This document shows positions 25,613 to 35,044 of a DNA stretch of 36,300 nucleotides, in pieces. The stretch lies in NCBI GenBank assembly GCA_011050685.1, contig DRFF01000177.1:1-36300 (forward strand), in the 5' to 3' direction. Numbering within the stretch: position 1 is the stretch's first letter; each line of letters opens with the position of its first letter. The translations under genes were made by a program, and so were the position numbers. A model generated the notes under the pieces. It worked only from the letters and a program-made list of their open reading frames with translations, was not told where the DNA came from and searched no databases. The DNA is from Aurantimonas coralicida (GTDB lineage: Bacteria > Pseudomonadota > Alphaproteobacteria > Rhizobiales > Rhizobiaceae).

Positions 25613-27644
25613 TCAGTCCTCGCCGAAATGCGGTTCGAGCCGATACCGCGCGTCACCGGGATCGGCTCGCGAGCGAATATCGTGCGGAGTCTTTTCCCAT
25701 TGGTGTGGTGCGCTGACGAGTTGCCCGAGGGCGCGCAGCGCGGCGACTGCAATCAGCAGCCAATAGAGGTAGAGAAGCGGGTAATATTTGACCAGCACGC
25801 CCCGCTCCCTGGCATCGAGGGCACCGATCGACAGGGCGATGAACGCGGCATAGCCGCCGACCGCGTTGAACAGGTCGAGCGCGAAGACGAGCCCCTGATA
25901 AGCGCTCGACAGACCGTTGGTCGCAAAGCTCGCAAGCGACAGGATCGCGAGGGCGAGAAATACCGGATGGGCTAGGGCCGAGGCCAGCATCCCGACGAAG
26001 AGCAACTGGAAGACGACGAAGTTGCGCAGGCCGATTTGCCGCCGGAGTATGCCCGGCTGGCGCATATGGACCAGCCAGGTCTGCGCCCAACCCTTCGTCC
26101 AGCGGGTTCGCTGCCGGTGCCAAACCGCCCAGCGCTCGGGTGCGTCTTCCATCGTCGGAGACGATAGCGTCTCGACCCGGTATCCGGCGCGATAAAAGCG
26201 CATGCCGAGATCGGCGTCTTCCGTGACATTGTGGGAATCCCACCCCCCAATCTCGATCAGGCGGCTGCGGACGAAATGGTTCGACGTGCCCCCAAGCGGA
26301 ACCGGAAAGCCATGTCCGGAAAGCCAGGGCAGAAGCCGGCGGAACAGTGCTGCATATTCCAGCGCGAAGATGCCCGCCAGCCAATTGTTCGCGCCGTTGC
26401 GCACGACAAGCGGCGCCTGAAGACAGACGAGATTGGCCGGCCCCTGACGAAACCGTCCAAAGGCCTCGCGCAATTGGCCCGGGTCCGGTTCGTCCTCGGC
26501 ATCGTAGAGTACCAGGAACTCCCCCGCGGTGAGCGGCAGGGCGTAATTCAGCGCCTTCGGCTTCGTGCGGGGTTCGCAAGCCGGAATCACGACCACCTCG
26601 AATTGCGGATGACCGGCGATGGCGCGTTCGACCGCGCGGATCGTCGCCGCGTCGTCGCCCTCGCAGATCAGCTTGATCTCGATCCGGCTGACCGGCCAGT
26701 CGAGTTTGCTCAAGGCCCGCACCAGACGGTCGACCACTGCCGCTTCGTGATAGAGCGCGACAAGGACCGAATAGAGCGGCGGCGGCTCGTCCGATCGCGA
26801 AGACGCATGGGCGTCCGCGGACGGCGACTGCCGGCTGATCGCGGCGGCGAGCCGGATGGTGAGACAGGCGGCGAACAACACGCCCGCGAGGGGATGCAGG
26901 ATCGCAACCGTGGTCCCGGGCGCCGTGAACAACGCCAGAAGCAACAGGCCGAATGCCAGGCATGAGCCCGATCGCCTGGCCTGCTTCCAGAACGGTGCGA
27001 GCCGACTGACGAGGCTGCTCGGCGGCAAGACTGAGGACGGCGGCATCGAGACGCTGACGTTCGCTCTGTCGCGCCATGGCCGATTTCACATCGGCCTCCG
27101 TGGTCACCCGCGCCCTGTCCTTCACCTCCGGCCAGCGCCACAGGAACTCCGCCGTCCGATCGAGACCTTCCAGCTTCGGCAGCAGGAACAGCTTCGTCCT
27201 CAGCTCATCGTCGCAGGTCTTGACGAGTCGCGGCAAGGCCACCGTCTTGCAACGCTCGGCGCCGATGATCCGGTTGCCCGGGGCGATCCCGTCGAACGGG
27301 ACATCAAGCGCTTCGGCCATGGCGGCGGCGACAGTCTGCGCATCGGCGGCCCCGCCGGCGACGATTTCGGCCAGGAGATCGGTGCCGTTTCGCTTCGCCG
27401 CGGATCGCGCGGCCCGGATCGTCACGGTGTCGAGGCCGAGGGCGGCCAGCACGCTCTCGCACAGACCTTGTCGAGAGCGCCTTGCGGTTGCCACCGTTTT
27501 GGGCGACAGCGGGAAAAGGATTGGGGATCGCGCTCCGTCACCGAGCGACAGCGTCGGAAAGACGGCGGGTTTGGCGGCGTATGCCGACGGGAGTTGCAAA
27601 GGATCGTCGCGCAATCGGGCCACCCGCTCGAGTTCGCGGCGCAC
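25613..27644 (-). pseudogene. GT2 glycosyltransferase with N-terminal secretion-ATPase-like domain, interrupted by a +1 frameshift
   Basis: Two overlapping reading frames together make one recognisable protein of about 676 residues. The 5' part, from a GTG at 27644, carries an MshEN/GspE-N-like domain (DAQTVAAAMAEALDVPFDG) and ends QSARTVL near 26989. The 3' part, in the next frame, starts with transmembrane helices (LAFGLLLLALF) and contains the complete GT2 domain: LVALYHEAAVV, LYDAEDEPDP (metal-binding), TEDADLGMRF and QRTRWTKGW, then about four membrane helices to the stop at 25613. This order matches N-terminally extended rhizobial glycosyltransferases. The total span is 3n+1 bases, as expected for one extra base. 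The likely shift is in or near the CC at 26987-26988. An ATG at 27046 could still express the catalytic part alone. Confidence 0.75.
26981..26990 (-). other. Probable frameshift site in the glycosyltransferase gene
   Basis: Removing one base of the CC at 26987-26988 joins the frame ending SARTVL to the frame continuing KQARRSGSCLAFG, which reads as a continuous protein. The exact base is uncertain within perhaps 50 bases on either side. Confidence 0.55.
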
Positions 27645-27715
27645 GTTTGCGAACTTCGGCAGTCACGGCGCCCTCTTTCATCTTGAGCGAGCGATTACGC
27701 AAGGGAAACAAACTT

Positions 27716-28588
27716 ATGAGAGAAAATTTCTCGCTCCGGTTGCTTCTTGTTTTGGTTCTGGCGCTGGCGCCTGTCCTCGGCACCGGCCAGCTTCGCTCCG
27801 TGGCCGCCGAAATGGAGACGGTGTCGATCCCCAACTTCTTCGACCAGCGTCAGCGTATGACGAAACCGCAGCTGGACGGCCGCCAGCGAATCCGCTTCCT
27901 CACGACCACCGACTACCCGCCGTTCAATTTCCTCGATCCGCGGGGACGGCTCGCGGGATTCCACGTCGATCTCGTTCGCGCGATCTGCGAGGAGCTGGAC
28001 GTGCTGTCGCGTTGTCAGATCGAGGCGATGGCTTTCAAGGACCTCGTGCCTGCGGTGAAGCGCGGCGACGGCGACGCCATCGTGGTCGGTCTCGCGATGA
28101 CGCCCACAACCCGGCAGGAACTGGCCTTCACCGAGCCGTATTTCCGCTATCCCGCCCGCTTCGTGACCCGCAAGGACCGCCAGTTTCCGGAGCCGGTCGC
28201 CGAGGCAACAGCCGGCAGGAGCATCGGGGTGGAAGAAGGCAGCGCCCACGCGGCGATGCTGGGGGCGTTTTTTCCATCCGCCGCGCCACGCCCCTTCGCC
28301 ACCCGCCGCGACGCGCTGGAAGCACTGAAGAACGGCGAGATCGACGCATTCTTCGGCGACGGCGTCGGCCTATCTTTCTGGCTCGAAAGCGATTCCGCGG
28401 CCGATTGCTGTGTGTTCTCGGGCGGCCCCTATCTGTCCGACCGCTTTCTCGGCGAGGGCCTCGCCATCGCCGTCGCGCCCAGCGATCGCGCACTGGCCCG
28501 ATCGATCGACTACGCTATCGGCCGGATTGTTGAGAAGAAGCGCTTTTCGGAACTGCTTCTGCGTTATTTTCCAGTCAGCGCATTTTAG
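27716..28588 (+). CDS. Periplasmic amino-acid-type solute-binding protein (PBP2 family)
   Basis: A 290-residue protein with a signal sequence at about 1-35 (LLLVLVLALAPVLG, cleavage likely near SVAAE). The mature protein has the SBP_bac_3 pattern: RFLTTTDYPPFNFLDPRG, then GFHVDLVRAICEEL, GDGDAIVVGLAMTP, LAFTEPYF, GEIDAFFGDG and SDRFLGEGLAIAVAPSD. Such proteins bind polar amino acids or small organic ions for an ABC transporter, or act as sensors. No permease or ATPase genes are adjacent, so it is an orphan. AAGGGA lies before the ATG at 27716; an upstream in-frame start at 27482 would overlap the glycosyltransferase gene and is rejected. It is divergent from the glycosyltransferase. Confidence 0.87.
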   Translation: MRENFSLRLLLVLVLALAPVLGTGQLRSVAAEMETVSIPNFFDQRQRMTKPQLDGRQRIRFLTTTDYPPFNFLDPRGRLAGFHVDLVRAICEELDVLSRCQIEAMAFKDLVPAVKRGDGDAIVVGLAMTPTTRQELAFTEPYFRYPARFVTRKDRQFPEPVAEATAGRSIGVEEGSAHAAMLGAFFPSAAPRPFATRRDALEALKNGEIDAFFGDGVGLSFWLESDSAADCCVFSGGPYLSDRFLGEGLAIAVAPSDRALARSIDYAIGRIVEKKRFSELLLRYFPVSAF

Positions 28589-28697
28589 CCCTCCCCCGTC
28601 GTTTCATCTCGGCAGATCGAGGGAGCCGACGCGCGGCTCACCAGCCCGCGCGACGGCGCGCCCACGCCCTGATCCGGCGGCGAGATATCTCGTCGGT

Positions 28698-28711
28698 TTG
28701 ATCCGCATCAA
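28698..28711 (+). promoter_or_regulatory. FNR/FixK-type box upstream of the cytochrome c gene
   Basis: The sequence is TTGAT-CCGC-ATCAA, a perfect match to the FNR/FixK consensus TTGAT-N4-ATCAA. With the usual -41.5 placement, transcription would start near 28746, 26 bases before the cytochrome ATG, with TGCTAG at 28731-28736 near the expected -10. This points to activation under low oxygen. Confidence 0.75.
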
Positions 28712-28771
28712 GATCAAGGTCCTTCGGCGCTGCTAGCGTGGCGGTCTACGAAGGAGGATCGGGAGACTGGG

Positions 28772-29107
28772 ATGCGACAAAAATCAGGACTGGCATTTGC
28801 CACCGCTGTTGGAGTGGCCCTGCTCGCGCCGGCCCTCGCCGCCGCCCAGCCAGCCGAGGAGATCGCCCACGGATTGGCGCTGGTCGAGGACAATTGCGTT
28901 CGCTGCCACGGCATCGGCAAAGCCGACAAGAGTTCGCATCCCGACGCACCGGAATTTCGCACGCTGTCGAAGCGCTATCCCATCGAAGCGCTTGGCGAGG
29001 CATTCGTCGAAGGCATCGTCACCGGCCATCCGGACATGCCCGAATTCATGGCGACGCCGGTCCAGACCGCGGCGATCATCGCCTATATCGACAGCATTCA
29101 GGAATAG
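28772..29107 (+). CDS. Small periplasmic c-type cytochrome
   Basis: A 111-residue protein. Residues 1-25 are a signal peptide ending in ALAAAQ. A single heme attachment motif NCVRCH lies at residues 41-46 (C42, C45, H46), and M89 in GHPDMPEF is the likely axial ligand, as in class I cytochromes c. It would carry single electrons in the periplasm; its partners are unknown. AGGAGG lies about 15 bases and GGGAGA about 5 bases before the ATG. A perfect FNR/FixK box upstream suggests low-oxygen induction. The next gene starts 40 bases after its stop and is probably in the same transcript. Confidence 0.88.
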   Translation: MRQKSGLAFATAVGVALLAPALAAAQPAEEIAHGLALVEDNCVRCHGIGKADKSSHPDAPEFRTLSKRYPIEALGEAFVEGIVTGHPDMPEFMATPVQTAAIIAYIDSIQE

Positions 29108-29147
29108 AGCCCGTACCCCTTCCGGCTCCATGAGAAAGTAACCGACC

Positions 29148-29516
29148 ATGAATCTCAACAGCATCCACATGGAACTGGCCCGCGACCGCGAGAATCCCGA
29201 AGGCAATGCCCACAGAGGCTACGAATTCACGGCGGCGTTGACGCCGGACGGCCATCTCGACCCGGAGGCTTGGAAGACGGCGCCGGAGCGCTTTACCGTG
29301 ACACGGTTTTGGGACGGCGAACGCACGGCGCTCGGCACGCTCACCTATCGCAAGGGCGAATGGGTCTTCGATTATGATTACGAGGCCGACGCCGACGACG
29401 AACCCGGCTACCGCTTCGCCCAGCACGTCTTTCGCGAGGGCGAATATGTCTCCATCGACGAGCCCGGGCTAGGCCTGCGCACCTTCAAGATCGTTTCGGT
29501 GCGTCCGGCCGTGTAG
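29148..29516 (+). CDS. Conserved-looking hypothetical protein, 122 aa
   Basis: I do not recognise a named family. The protein is acidic, soluble and rich in aromatic residues and glycine, with no signal peptide or membrane segment: HRGYEFTAALTPDGHLDP, RFWDGERTALGTL, WVFDYDYEADADDEPGYRFAQH, EYVSIDEPG and TFKIVSV. The strand-rich pattern suggests a small beta-structured domain. It follows the cytochrome c gene by 40 bases and so should share the FNR/FixK-type promoter. It is convergent with the phosphoribosyltransferase. Context suggests a role in low-oxygen or redox stress physiology; the specific role is unknown. Confidence 0.7.
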   Translation: MNLNSIHMELARDRENPEGNAHRGYEFTAALTPDGHLDPEAWKTAPERFTVTRFWDGERTALGTLTYRKGEWVFDYDYEADADDEPGYRFAQHVFREGEYVSIDEPGLGLRTFKIVSVRPAV

Positions 29517-29593
29517 ATACGTCACGAGCAGACGGGCGCCCGCGTCTCGCGTCACGCTCCGAAAGCGCCTTCCTACCGTCCCGGCCGCCCCTA

Positions 29594-30277
29594 TCAGCCA
29601 CCGGGCTGTCCGGACGTCTCACCGCGCGCCGCGTCCAGCATGGCAACAACTTCGTCGTCGCCGAGCTGGTGAAAGTCCCGGTAGTGAATGCCGATGGCAT
29701 AAAAAGGCTCCGGGGTCGTCAGGCAGACGAGATCGTCGACGAGCGGCCGCAGCGCCGCCAGCGTCTCGCGCGGGGCCACCGGGACGGCCAGCACCAGATG
29801 GGCGGCGCCGCGGCGGCGCAAGCCGATCAGCGCTGCACGGACGGTGGCGCCGGTGGCGATGCCATCATCGACGAGGATCGCCGTCCGGCCGGCCGTCGGG
29901 ACAGGCGCGCGCCCCGCCAGATAGGCGTCCCGCCGCCGGGCGATTTCCCGCAGTTCCTTGTCGGCGAGCTTGTGGAGGGTGGCATCATCGAGCCCCGCGA
30001 GCCGCATCACGTCGTCGTTGCGCACCACCTCGGCACCCTCGCCTTCGCCCTCGACGATTGCGGCGGCGGCGAGTTCGGGCTGCCACGGCACGCCGATCTT
30101 GCGCACGATCAGCAGATCAAGCGGGGCCGCAAGCTTTCGCGCGATCTCCAGCCCCACAGGTACACCACCGCGCGGTAGGGCCAACACCACAGGATCGGCG
30201 AGTTCCATCCCAGCCAGCCGATCGGCAAGCAGGCGACCGGCCGTAGCGCGATCTGGAAAAGGGACTGGCTCGTTCAT
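29594..30277 (-). CDS. Phosphoribosyltransferase-domain protein
   Basis: A 227-residue protein with a type I phosphoribosyltransferase fold. The PRPP-binding motif is AILVDDGIATGAT (about residues 135-147), with an earlier ALPRGGVPVG flexible-loop region and LIVRKIGVPWQPELAA. The specific base or alternative substrate is not evident; stand-alone proteins like this are often found with stress and low-oxygen genes. The ATG at 30277 has GGGAGG about 8 bases upstream; an in-frame start at 30358 adds an unconserved Arg-rich leader. It is divergent from uspA and may share the FNR-type box at 30436, since a TTTATT lies at the expected -10 position on the minus strand. Confidence 0.82.
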   Translation of the reverse strand: MNEPVPFPDRATAGRLLADRLAGMELADPVVLALPRGGVPVGLEIARKLAAPLDLLIVRKIGVPWQPELAAAAIVEGEGEGAEVVRNDDVMRLAGLDDATLHKLADKELREIARRRDAYLAGRAPVPTAGRTAILVDDGIATGATVRAALIGLRRRGAAHLVLAVPVAPRETLAALRPLVDDLVCLTTPEPFYAIGIHYRDFHQLGDDEVVAMLDAARGETSGQPGG

Positions 30278-30541
30278 TGCGGACCTCCCGTTGTCAGGCC
30301 TGCGCTCCGATCGGCGCGAAGCGCATGGACGCTCGAACTGTGTGCGATGCCCGGGCAACCAACGCTGCCTTGCGCGACATCAATCAATCGCGCAATCGCG
30401 CCCGTACCAAATAAAGCGACGGCCCCCTCCCTCGATTGAGCCAGATCAAGGATGCCCATTTCATGAGCGGATAAACGAGGGCCAAGCCGCAATCCGTTGA
30501 CGCATCAGGCAGCGGCTGCCGACATTCGGGAGAAAAACGCG
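30278..30541. promoter_or_regulatory. Bidirectional promoter region, phosphoribosyltransferase / uspA-xfp-ackA
   Basis: A 264-base gap with no gene. It contains the FNR-type box at 30436-30449, a rightward -10-like GATAAA at 30470-30475 and a leftward -10-like TTTATT at 30416-30411, each about the right distance from the box centre. A GGGAG ribosome binding site precedes uspA. Confidence 0.5.
30436..30449. promoter_or_regulatory. FNR/FixK-type box upstream of uspA-xfp-ackA
   Basis: The sequence is TTGAG-CCAG-ATCAA, 9 of 10 conserved positions of the FNR/FixK consensus. Class II placement predicts rightward transcription from about 30484 with GATAAA as -10. The symmetric geometry also fits leftward transcription of the phosphoribosyltransferase. 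Confidence 0.65.
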
Positions 30542-31381
30542 ATGTTCAAGACGATACTGGTCTGCCTGGGGTCGAAGGATCGCGCCGAAGCGCTTCTGGA
30601 CGTCGCACTCCCGCTGGCGGAGCGCCATGACGCGCATCTGGTCGGGCTGCATGTGGTTCCCAGCTTCTCGAACTACGCCGGCGGCATGACCCCAGCGGAG
30701 GTTCCGGTGGAATTCTTCGAGGAGAACCGCCGCTTGATGCAGGCGGAAGCCGAGGCGATCGAGCACATGTTCGCGGAGCGGACGCGCGCGTCCGCGATCA
30801 GGAGCGAGTGGCGTCGGGAGGAGGCTACCAGCCCGAACCAGCACCGTGTCTTCAACCGGCACGCCATGTGCGCCGACCTTGTCATCGCCGGGCAGGCCCG
30901 CGATGCCGAATGGGGCGGCGGCAATATCCTGGTCGATCTGGTCATGGGATCGGGGCGGCCGGTTCTGCTTGTCCCCTATGCCGGCCGGTTCGACCGCATC
31001 GGCGATCGGGTTATGCTGACCTGGAACGCCACCCGCGAGGCGGCACGAGCCGCCTTCGACGCCCTGCCGATCCTGAAAGACGCAAGCCATGTCCGCGTGC
31101 TGGCCATCGACCCCAGCGAGGATCGGTCGCATACTGGCTTGGCAGCGGCGGACGACCTTGCCGTTACCCTGGCGAGGCACGGGGTCAAGGCGGAGGCGGC
31201 AACCTCCTTCAGCGACACGATCTCGGTCGCCGACGACATTCTGTCGCGTCTCGCCGACGACGGCTCGGATCTTTTGGTGATGGGCTGCTTCGGCCATTCC
31301 AGGGTCCGGGAGATGCTGTTCGGTGGTGTGACGCGCCACGTCCTGCGCCATATGACGGTTCCCGTCCTGATGTCGCATTGA
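30542..31381 (+). CDS. Universal stress protein (UspA family), two-domain length
   Basis: A 279-residue protein starting [13 protein letters not shown]. The C-terminal UspA domain ends with [34 protein letters not shown] in pieces (VMGCFGHSR and FGGVTRHVL), which keeps G-x2-G-x9-G but has GG instead of G-S/T, so nucleotide binding is uncertain. The N-terminal domain is more diverged ([14 protein letters not shown]). The ATG at 30542 has GGGAGAA upstream; an in-frame start at 30497 is less likely. It is the first gene of an operon with xfp (31 bases apart) and ackA under a candidate FNR/FixK box. UspA genes beside xfp/ackA are a known low-oxygen pattern in proteobacteria; the molecular role is unknown. 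Confidence 0.87.
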   Translation: MFKTILVCLGSKDRAEALLDVALPLAERHDAHLVGLHVVPSFSNYAGGMTPAEVPVEFFEENRRLMQAEAEAIEHMFAERTRASAIRSEWRREEATSPNQHRVFNRHAMCADLVIAGQARDAEWGGGNILVDLVMGSGRPVLLVPYAGRFDRIGDRVMLTWNATREAARAAFDALPILKDASHVRVLAIDPSEDRSHTGLAAADDLAVTLARHGVKAEAATSFSDTISVADDILSRLADDGSDLLVMGCFGHSRVREMLFGGVTRHVLRHMTVPVLMSH

Positions 31382-31412
31382 CTGCGGCCGGAAAAACGGA
31401 AGAGTCCGAGTG

Positions 31413-33785
31413 ATGACCGACGCCGAATTCGACGTTCTCGATCGCTACTGGCGGGCGGCGAACTATCTGTCGGTCGGCCAGATCTATCTGGTCGACAATC
31501 CGCTGCTGCGCGAGCCTCTTCGGCCCGAACACCTCAAACGTCGCCTGCTCGGCCATTGGGGCACCACGCCCGGCCTCAACTTCGTCTACGTCCACCTGAA
31601 CCGGGTGATCCGGGAGCGGGACGTCTCCGTTCTCTACGTCTGCGGTCCCGGCCATGGCGGTCCGGGAATGGTCGCCAACACCTGGCTCGAAGGCAGCTAT
31701 TCGCAGATCTATCCCGACATCTCCCAAGACGCCGAGGGCATGTGCAAGCTGTTCCGACAGTTCTCGTTTCCCGGCGGTATTCCCAGCCATGCCGCGCCGG
31801 AAACGCCGGGCTCGATCCACGAAGGCGGCGAACTCGGTTATGCCCTTGCCCATGCCTATGGCGCGGTCTTCGACAATCCCGACCTGATCGCCGCCTGCGT
31901 GATCGGCGACGGCGAGGCGGAGACCGGAGCGCTCGCCGCCTCCTGGCATTCGAACAAGTTCCTGAATCCGGCGAGCGACGGCGCCGTGCTGCCGATCCTG
32001 CATCTCAACGGCTACAAGATCGCCAATCCGACCGTGCTCGGCCGCATGGGCGACGACGAGCTTGCCTGCCTGTTCGAAGGTTATGGCCACGATCCCATCT
32101 TCGTCGAGGGTGATGATCCGGCCTTGATGCACCGCGAGATGGCCGCCGCCTTTGACCGGGCCTTTGCGCGTATCGCCGAGATCCAGGCCGAGGCACGATC
32201 CGGCAAGGCCACCGGGCGTCCCGACTGGCCGATGATCGTGCTCAGGTCACCGAAAGGCTGGACCGGGCCGAAGGAGGTCGACGGCAAGAAGGTCGAGGGT
32301 TTCTGGCGCGCCCACCAAGTGCCGGTGGCACAGGTTCGCGACAATCCGGAGCACCGGCGCATTCTGGAGGACTGGATGCGCTCCTACGAACCGGAGGAGC
32401 TTTTCGACGAGGCCGGCCGGTTGCGGCCGGAACTGGCCGATTTCGCGCCCCAGGGCGAGCGCCGGATGGGCGCCAATCCCGTCGCCAATGGTGGCCGGCT
32501 CAAGGTCGATCTCGACCGGCCCGACGTTCGCGACTTCGCCGTCGACGTGCCGCGGCCCGGCGGCGTCCAAGGCGAGGCGACGCGGGTGCTGGGCCAGTAT
32601 CTGCGCGATCTCATGGTGCGCAATCGCGACGCGCGGAACTTTCGTCTGATCAGTCCGGACGAGGCCTCTTCGAACCGTCTCGACGCGGTGTTCGAGGTCA
32701 CCGAGCGGGTCTGGATGGAGCGGATCGAACCCTATGACGTCCATCTCGCCCGCGAGGGCCGGGTCATGGAAATCCTCAGCGAGCATCTCTGCCAGGGTTG
32801 GCTGGAAGGCTACCTCCTCACCGGCCGGCACGGGCTGTTCGCCTGCTACGAGGCTTTCGTCCACATCGTCGATTCCATGTTCAACCAGCATGCCAAATGG
32901 CTGAAGGTCTCGCGCGAGATTGAATGGCGGGCGCCCATCGCGTCGCTGAACTATTTGCTCACCTCGCATGTCTGGCAGCAGGATCACAACGGCTTCAGCC
33001 ATCAGGATCCAGGCTTCGTCGATCTCGTCGCCAACAAGAAGGCCGATGTCGTCCGACTGTATTTCCCGCCCGACGCCAACACGCTTCTATGCGTCGCCGA
33101 CCACTGCCTCGGGACCTATGACCGCGTCAACGTCATCGTCGCCGGCAAGGCGCCGGCGCCGCAATGGCTGACCATGGAAGAAGCGAAGATCCATTGCGCC
33201 GCGGGGATTTCCGCCTGGCCGTTCGCCTCCAACGTCTCCGCGGGGCACCCCCCCGACATCGTCATGGCCGCGGCCGGCGACGTGCCGACCATCGAGGCGT
33301 TGGCGGCGGTGGATTTGCTTCGAACGGCCCTGCCGGCGCTGACGATCCGCTTCGTCAACGTCATCGATCTGATGGCGCTCGAACCGAAAGAGCGCCATCC
33401 GCACGGGCTGGCGGAAGCCACGTTCGACGCGCTGTTCACCCGCGACCGGCCGGTGATCTTCGCCTATCATGGCTATCCCTACCTGATCCATCGGCTCACC
33501 TATAAGCGCGCCAATCACGACAATATCCACGTTCACGGCTATCAGGAGGAAGGCACGACGACGACGCCATTCGACATGGTCGTGCTCAACCAGCTGGATC
33601 GCTTCCATCTGGCGATCGCCGCCATCGAGCGGCTGCCGGATCGCGGCGGAGCGGCGGGCGAGGAGACAATCGCTCATTGTCACGAGCGACTTGCGGCGCA
33701 CCTCGCTTATATCGTCGAGAATGGCGAAGACATGCCGGAGATTCGCGACTGGTGCTGGCCGTCCACGACCACCGCCACGGGCTGA
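31413..33785 (+). CDS. xfp: Xylulose-5-phosphate/fructose-6-phosphate phosphoketolase
   Basis: A 790-residue thiamine-diphosphate enzyme that splits xylulose-5-phosphate or fructose-6-phosphate with phosphate, giving acetyl phosphate plus glyceraldehyde-3-phosphate or erythrose-4-phosphate. Full family length is present. Visible signatures are [18 protein letters not shown] in parts, [26 protein letters not shown], the ThDP-binding [30 protein letters not shown], and the C-terminal half motifs [17 protein letters not shown] and RVNVIVAGK. The ATG at 31413 directly follows an in-frame GTG and is chosen as the start. It lies between uspA and ackA. Acetyl phosphate made here is the substrate of AckA. 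Confidence 0.95.
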   Translation: MTDAEFDVLDRYWRAANYLSVGQIYLVDNPLLREPLRPEHLKRRLLGHWGTTPGLNFVYVHLNRVIRERDVSVLYVCGPGHGGPGMVANTWLEGSYSQIYPDISQDAEGMCKLFRQFSFPGGIPSHAAPETPGSIHEGGELGYALAHAYGAVFDNPDLIAACVIGDGEAETGALAASWHSNKFLNPASDGAVLPILHLNGYKIANPTVLGRMGDDELACLFEGYGHDPIFVEGDDPALMHREMAAAFDRAFARIAEIQAEARSGKATGRPDWPMIVLRSPKGWTGPKEVDGKKVEGFWRAHQVPVAQVRDNPEHRRILEDWMRSYEPEELFDEAGRLRPELADFAPQGERRMGANPVANGGRLKVDLDRPDVRDFAVDVPRPGGVQGEATRVLGQYLRDLMVRNRDARNFRLISPDEASSNRLDAVFEVTERVWMERIEPYDVHLAREGRVMEILSEHLCQGWLEGYLLTGRHGLFACYEAFVHIVDSMFNQHAKWLKVSREIEWRAPIASLNYLLTSHVWQQDHNGFSHQDPGFVDLVANKKADVVRLYFPPDANTLLCVADHCLGTYDRVNVIVAGKAPAPQWLTMEEAKIHCAAGISAWPFASNVSAGHPPDIVMAAAGDVPTIEALAAVDLLRTALPALTIRFVNVIDLMALEPKERHPHGLAEATFDALFTRDRPVIFAYHGYPYLIHRLTYKRANHDNIHVHGYQEEGTTTTPFDMVVLNQLDRFHLAIAAIERLPDRGGAAGEETIAHCHERLAAHLAYIVENGEDMPEIRDWCWPSTTTATG

Positions 33786-33821
33786 GCGGCGTCGAAGCGT
33801 TGTCGCGTTGGAGGGGGAGCG

Positions 33822-34997
33822 ATGGCCGACGTGATCTTGAGCATTAACGCAGGCTCGTCGAGCGTGAAATTCGGACTTCACCGCGCGGGATCGACCGCTT
33901 GGCCGTCGATGATGGCGAGCGGGCAGATCAAGAACTCCGACGGCGGCATCCGGCTCGAAGCCCGCGACGCCGACGGCGGAACGGCGCTCAACGAGGCCGT
34001 CGCCGGAGCCGGTCCCGACGCCGCCTATGAACGCCTTCTCGCCTGGTCGGAGGATTTGGCGCGGCCGAACCGTCTCGCCGCCGTGGGCCATCGTGTCGTT
34101 CATGGCGGCAGTGCTTTTACGGGACCTGTCCGGCTGACCGCCGAGGCGATCGCCGCGATCGAGGATCTGACCCCGCTGGCTCCGCTGCACCAACCACTGG
34201 GGCTAAGGCCGGTGCACGCGGTCGCCGGTCTGCGGCCGGATCTTCGCCAGACCGCTTCCTTCGACACGGCGTTTCACAGCACGATCGCGCCGGACGCCGC
34301 CCGCTACGCGCTACCCCGCCGGCTTGAAACGGAGGGCATCCGCAAATACGGCTTTCACGGCCTGTCCTACGACTACATCGCCCATCGACTGGAACAGCGC
34401 TGGCCCGGCACCGCGGCGAAAAAGACGGTCGTCGCGCATCTGGGGGCCGGCGTCAGCTTGTGCGCCCTTGAGAACGGAAAGAGTGCCGACACCACGATGG
34501 GATTCTCGGTCCTCGACGGCGCCGTCATGGCCACCCGGTGCGGGTCGCTCGATCCGGGCGTCATCCTCTATCTGCTCAAGGCCAAGGGCTTTACGCCCGA
34601 GGCCATCGAACATCTGCTGTATTACAAATCGGGGCTGCTCGGCGTCTCGGAGCTGTCCGGGGATATCCGCGAGCTTCTCAAAGCCGACACGACGCAAGCC
34701 CGCGAGGCGGTGGCGCTTTTCGTCCGCAGTATCGCGCGGCAGGTGGCCGTGATGGCGACGAGTCTCGGGGGCCTCGACCGTCTGGTCTTCACCGGCGGGG
34801 TCGGCGAGAATCAGCCCGGCATCCGCGATGCCATATGCCATCATCTTGTCTGGCTCGGCCTTGCGGTCGATCCGGACCAGAACAGCGCCACCGCGGAGCG
34901 GATCAACGCGGTCCGCAGTCGCGTCGAAATCCTGATTGTTCCGACCGACGAAGAGGCCGTCATCGCCCGCGACGCGGCGATGTTGCTGGCCAGCTAA
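33822..34997 (+). CDS. ackA: Acetate kinase
   Basis: A 391-residue enzyme that converts acetyl phosphate and ADP into acetate and ATP. Conserved motifs are NAGSSSVKF at the N-terminus, GHRVVHGG, DTAFHSTI (catalytic aspartate region), GFHGLSYDYIAHRL, HLGAGVSLCALENGKSADTTMG in part, ATRCGSLDPGVI and FTGGVGENQPGIRD. The protein begins MADVILSINAGSS, and GGAGGGGGAG precedes the ATG. It follows xfp by 36 bases, so the pair forms a phosphoketolase-acetate kinase shunt yielding ATP without respiration. It is the last gene before an AT-rich region. Confidence 0.95.
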   Translation: MADVILSINAGSSSVKFGLHRAGSTAWPSMMASGQIKNSDGGIRLEARDADGGTALNEAVAGAGPDAAYERLLAWSEDLARPNRLAAVGHRVVHGGSAFTGPVRLTAEAIAAIEDLTPLAPLHQPLGLRPVHAVAGLRPDLRQTASFDTAFHSTIAPDAARYALPRRLETEGIRKYGFHGLSYDYIAHRLEQRWPGTAAKKTVVAHLGAGVSLCALENGKSADTTMGFSVLDGAVMATRCGSLDPGVILYLLKAKGFTPEAIEHLLYYKSGLLGVSELSGDIRELLKADTTQAREAVALFVRSIARQVAVMATSLGGLDRLVFTGGVGENQPGIRDAICHHLVWLGLAVDPDQNSATAERINAVRSRVEILIVPTDEEAVIARDAAMLLAS

Positions 34998-35003
34998 AAC
35001 ATC

Positions 35004-35043
35004 CGGGGAGAAACGCGCCACGCCCGAGGCACCGCCTCCCCCG
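35004..35043 (+). terminator. GC-rich inverted repeat after ackA
   Basis: CGGGGAG (35004-35010) can pair with CTCCCCCG (35036-35043) with one bulged C, and a small GAGGC-ACC-GCCTC hairpin overlaps it. It lies just after the ackA stop. No U-run follows, so it is a weak terminator candidate. Confidence 0.3.
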
Positions 35044-35044
35044 A

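Noticed and set aside
25653-27000. The long single frame 25653-27644 taken as one protein in its own right
   Set aside because: Beyond about 26989 it becomes Arg-rich and unconserved, while the real glycosyltransferase motifs continue in another frame.
30371-30390. Second FNR-type box around ATCAATCAATCG
   Set aside because: It has only overlapping half-sites without the TTGAT-N4-ATCAA arrangement.
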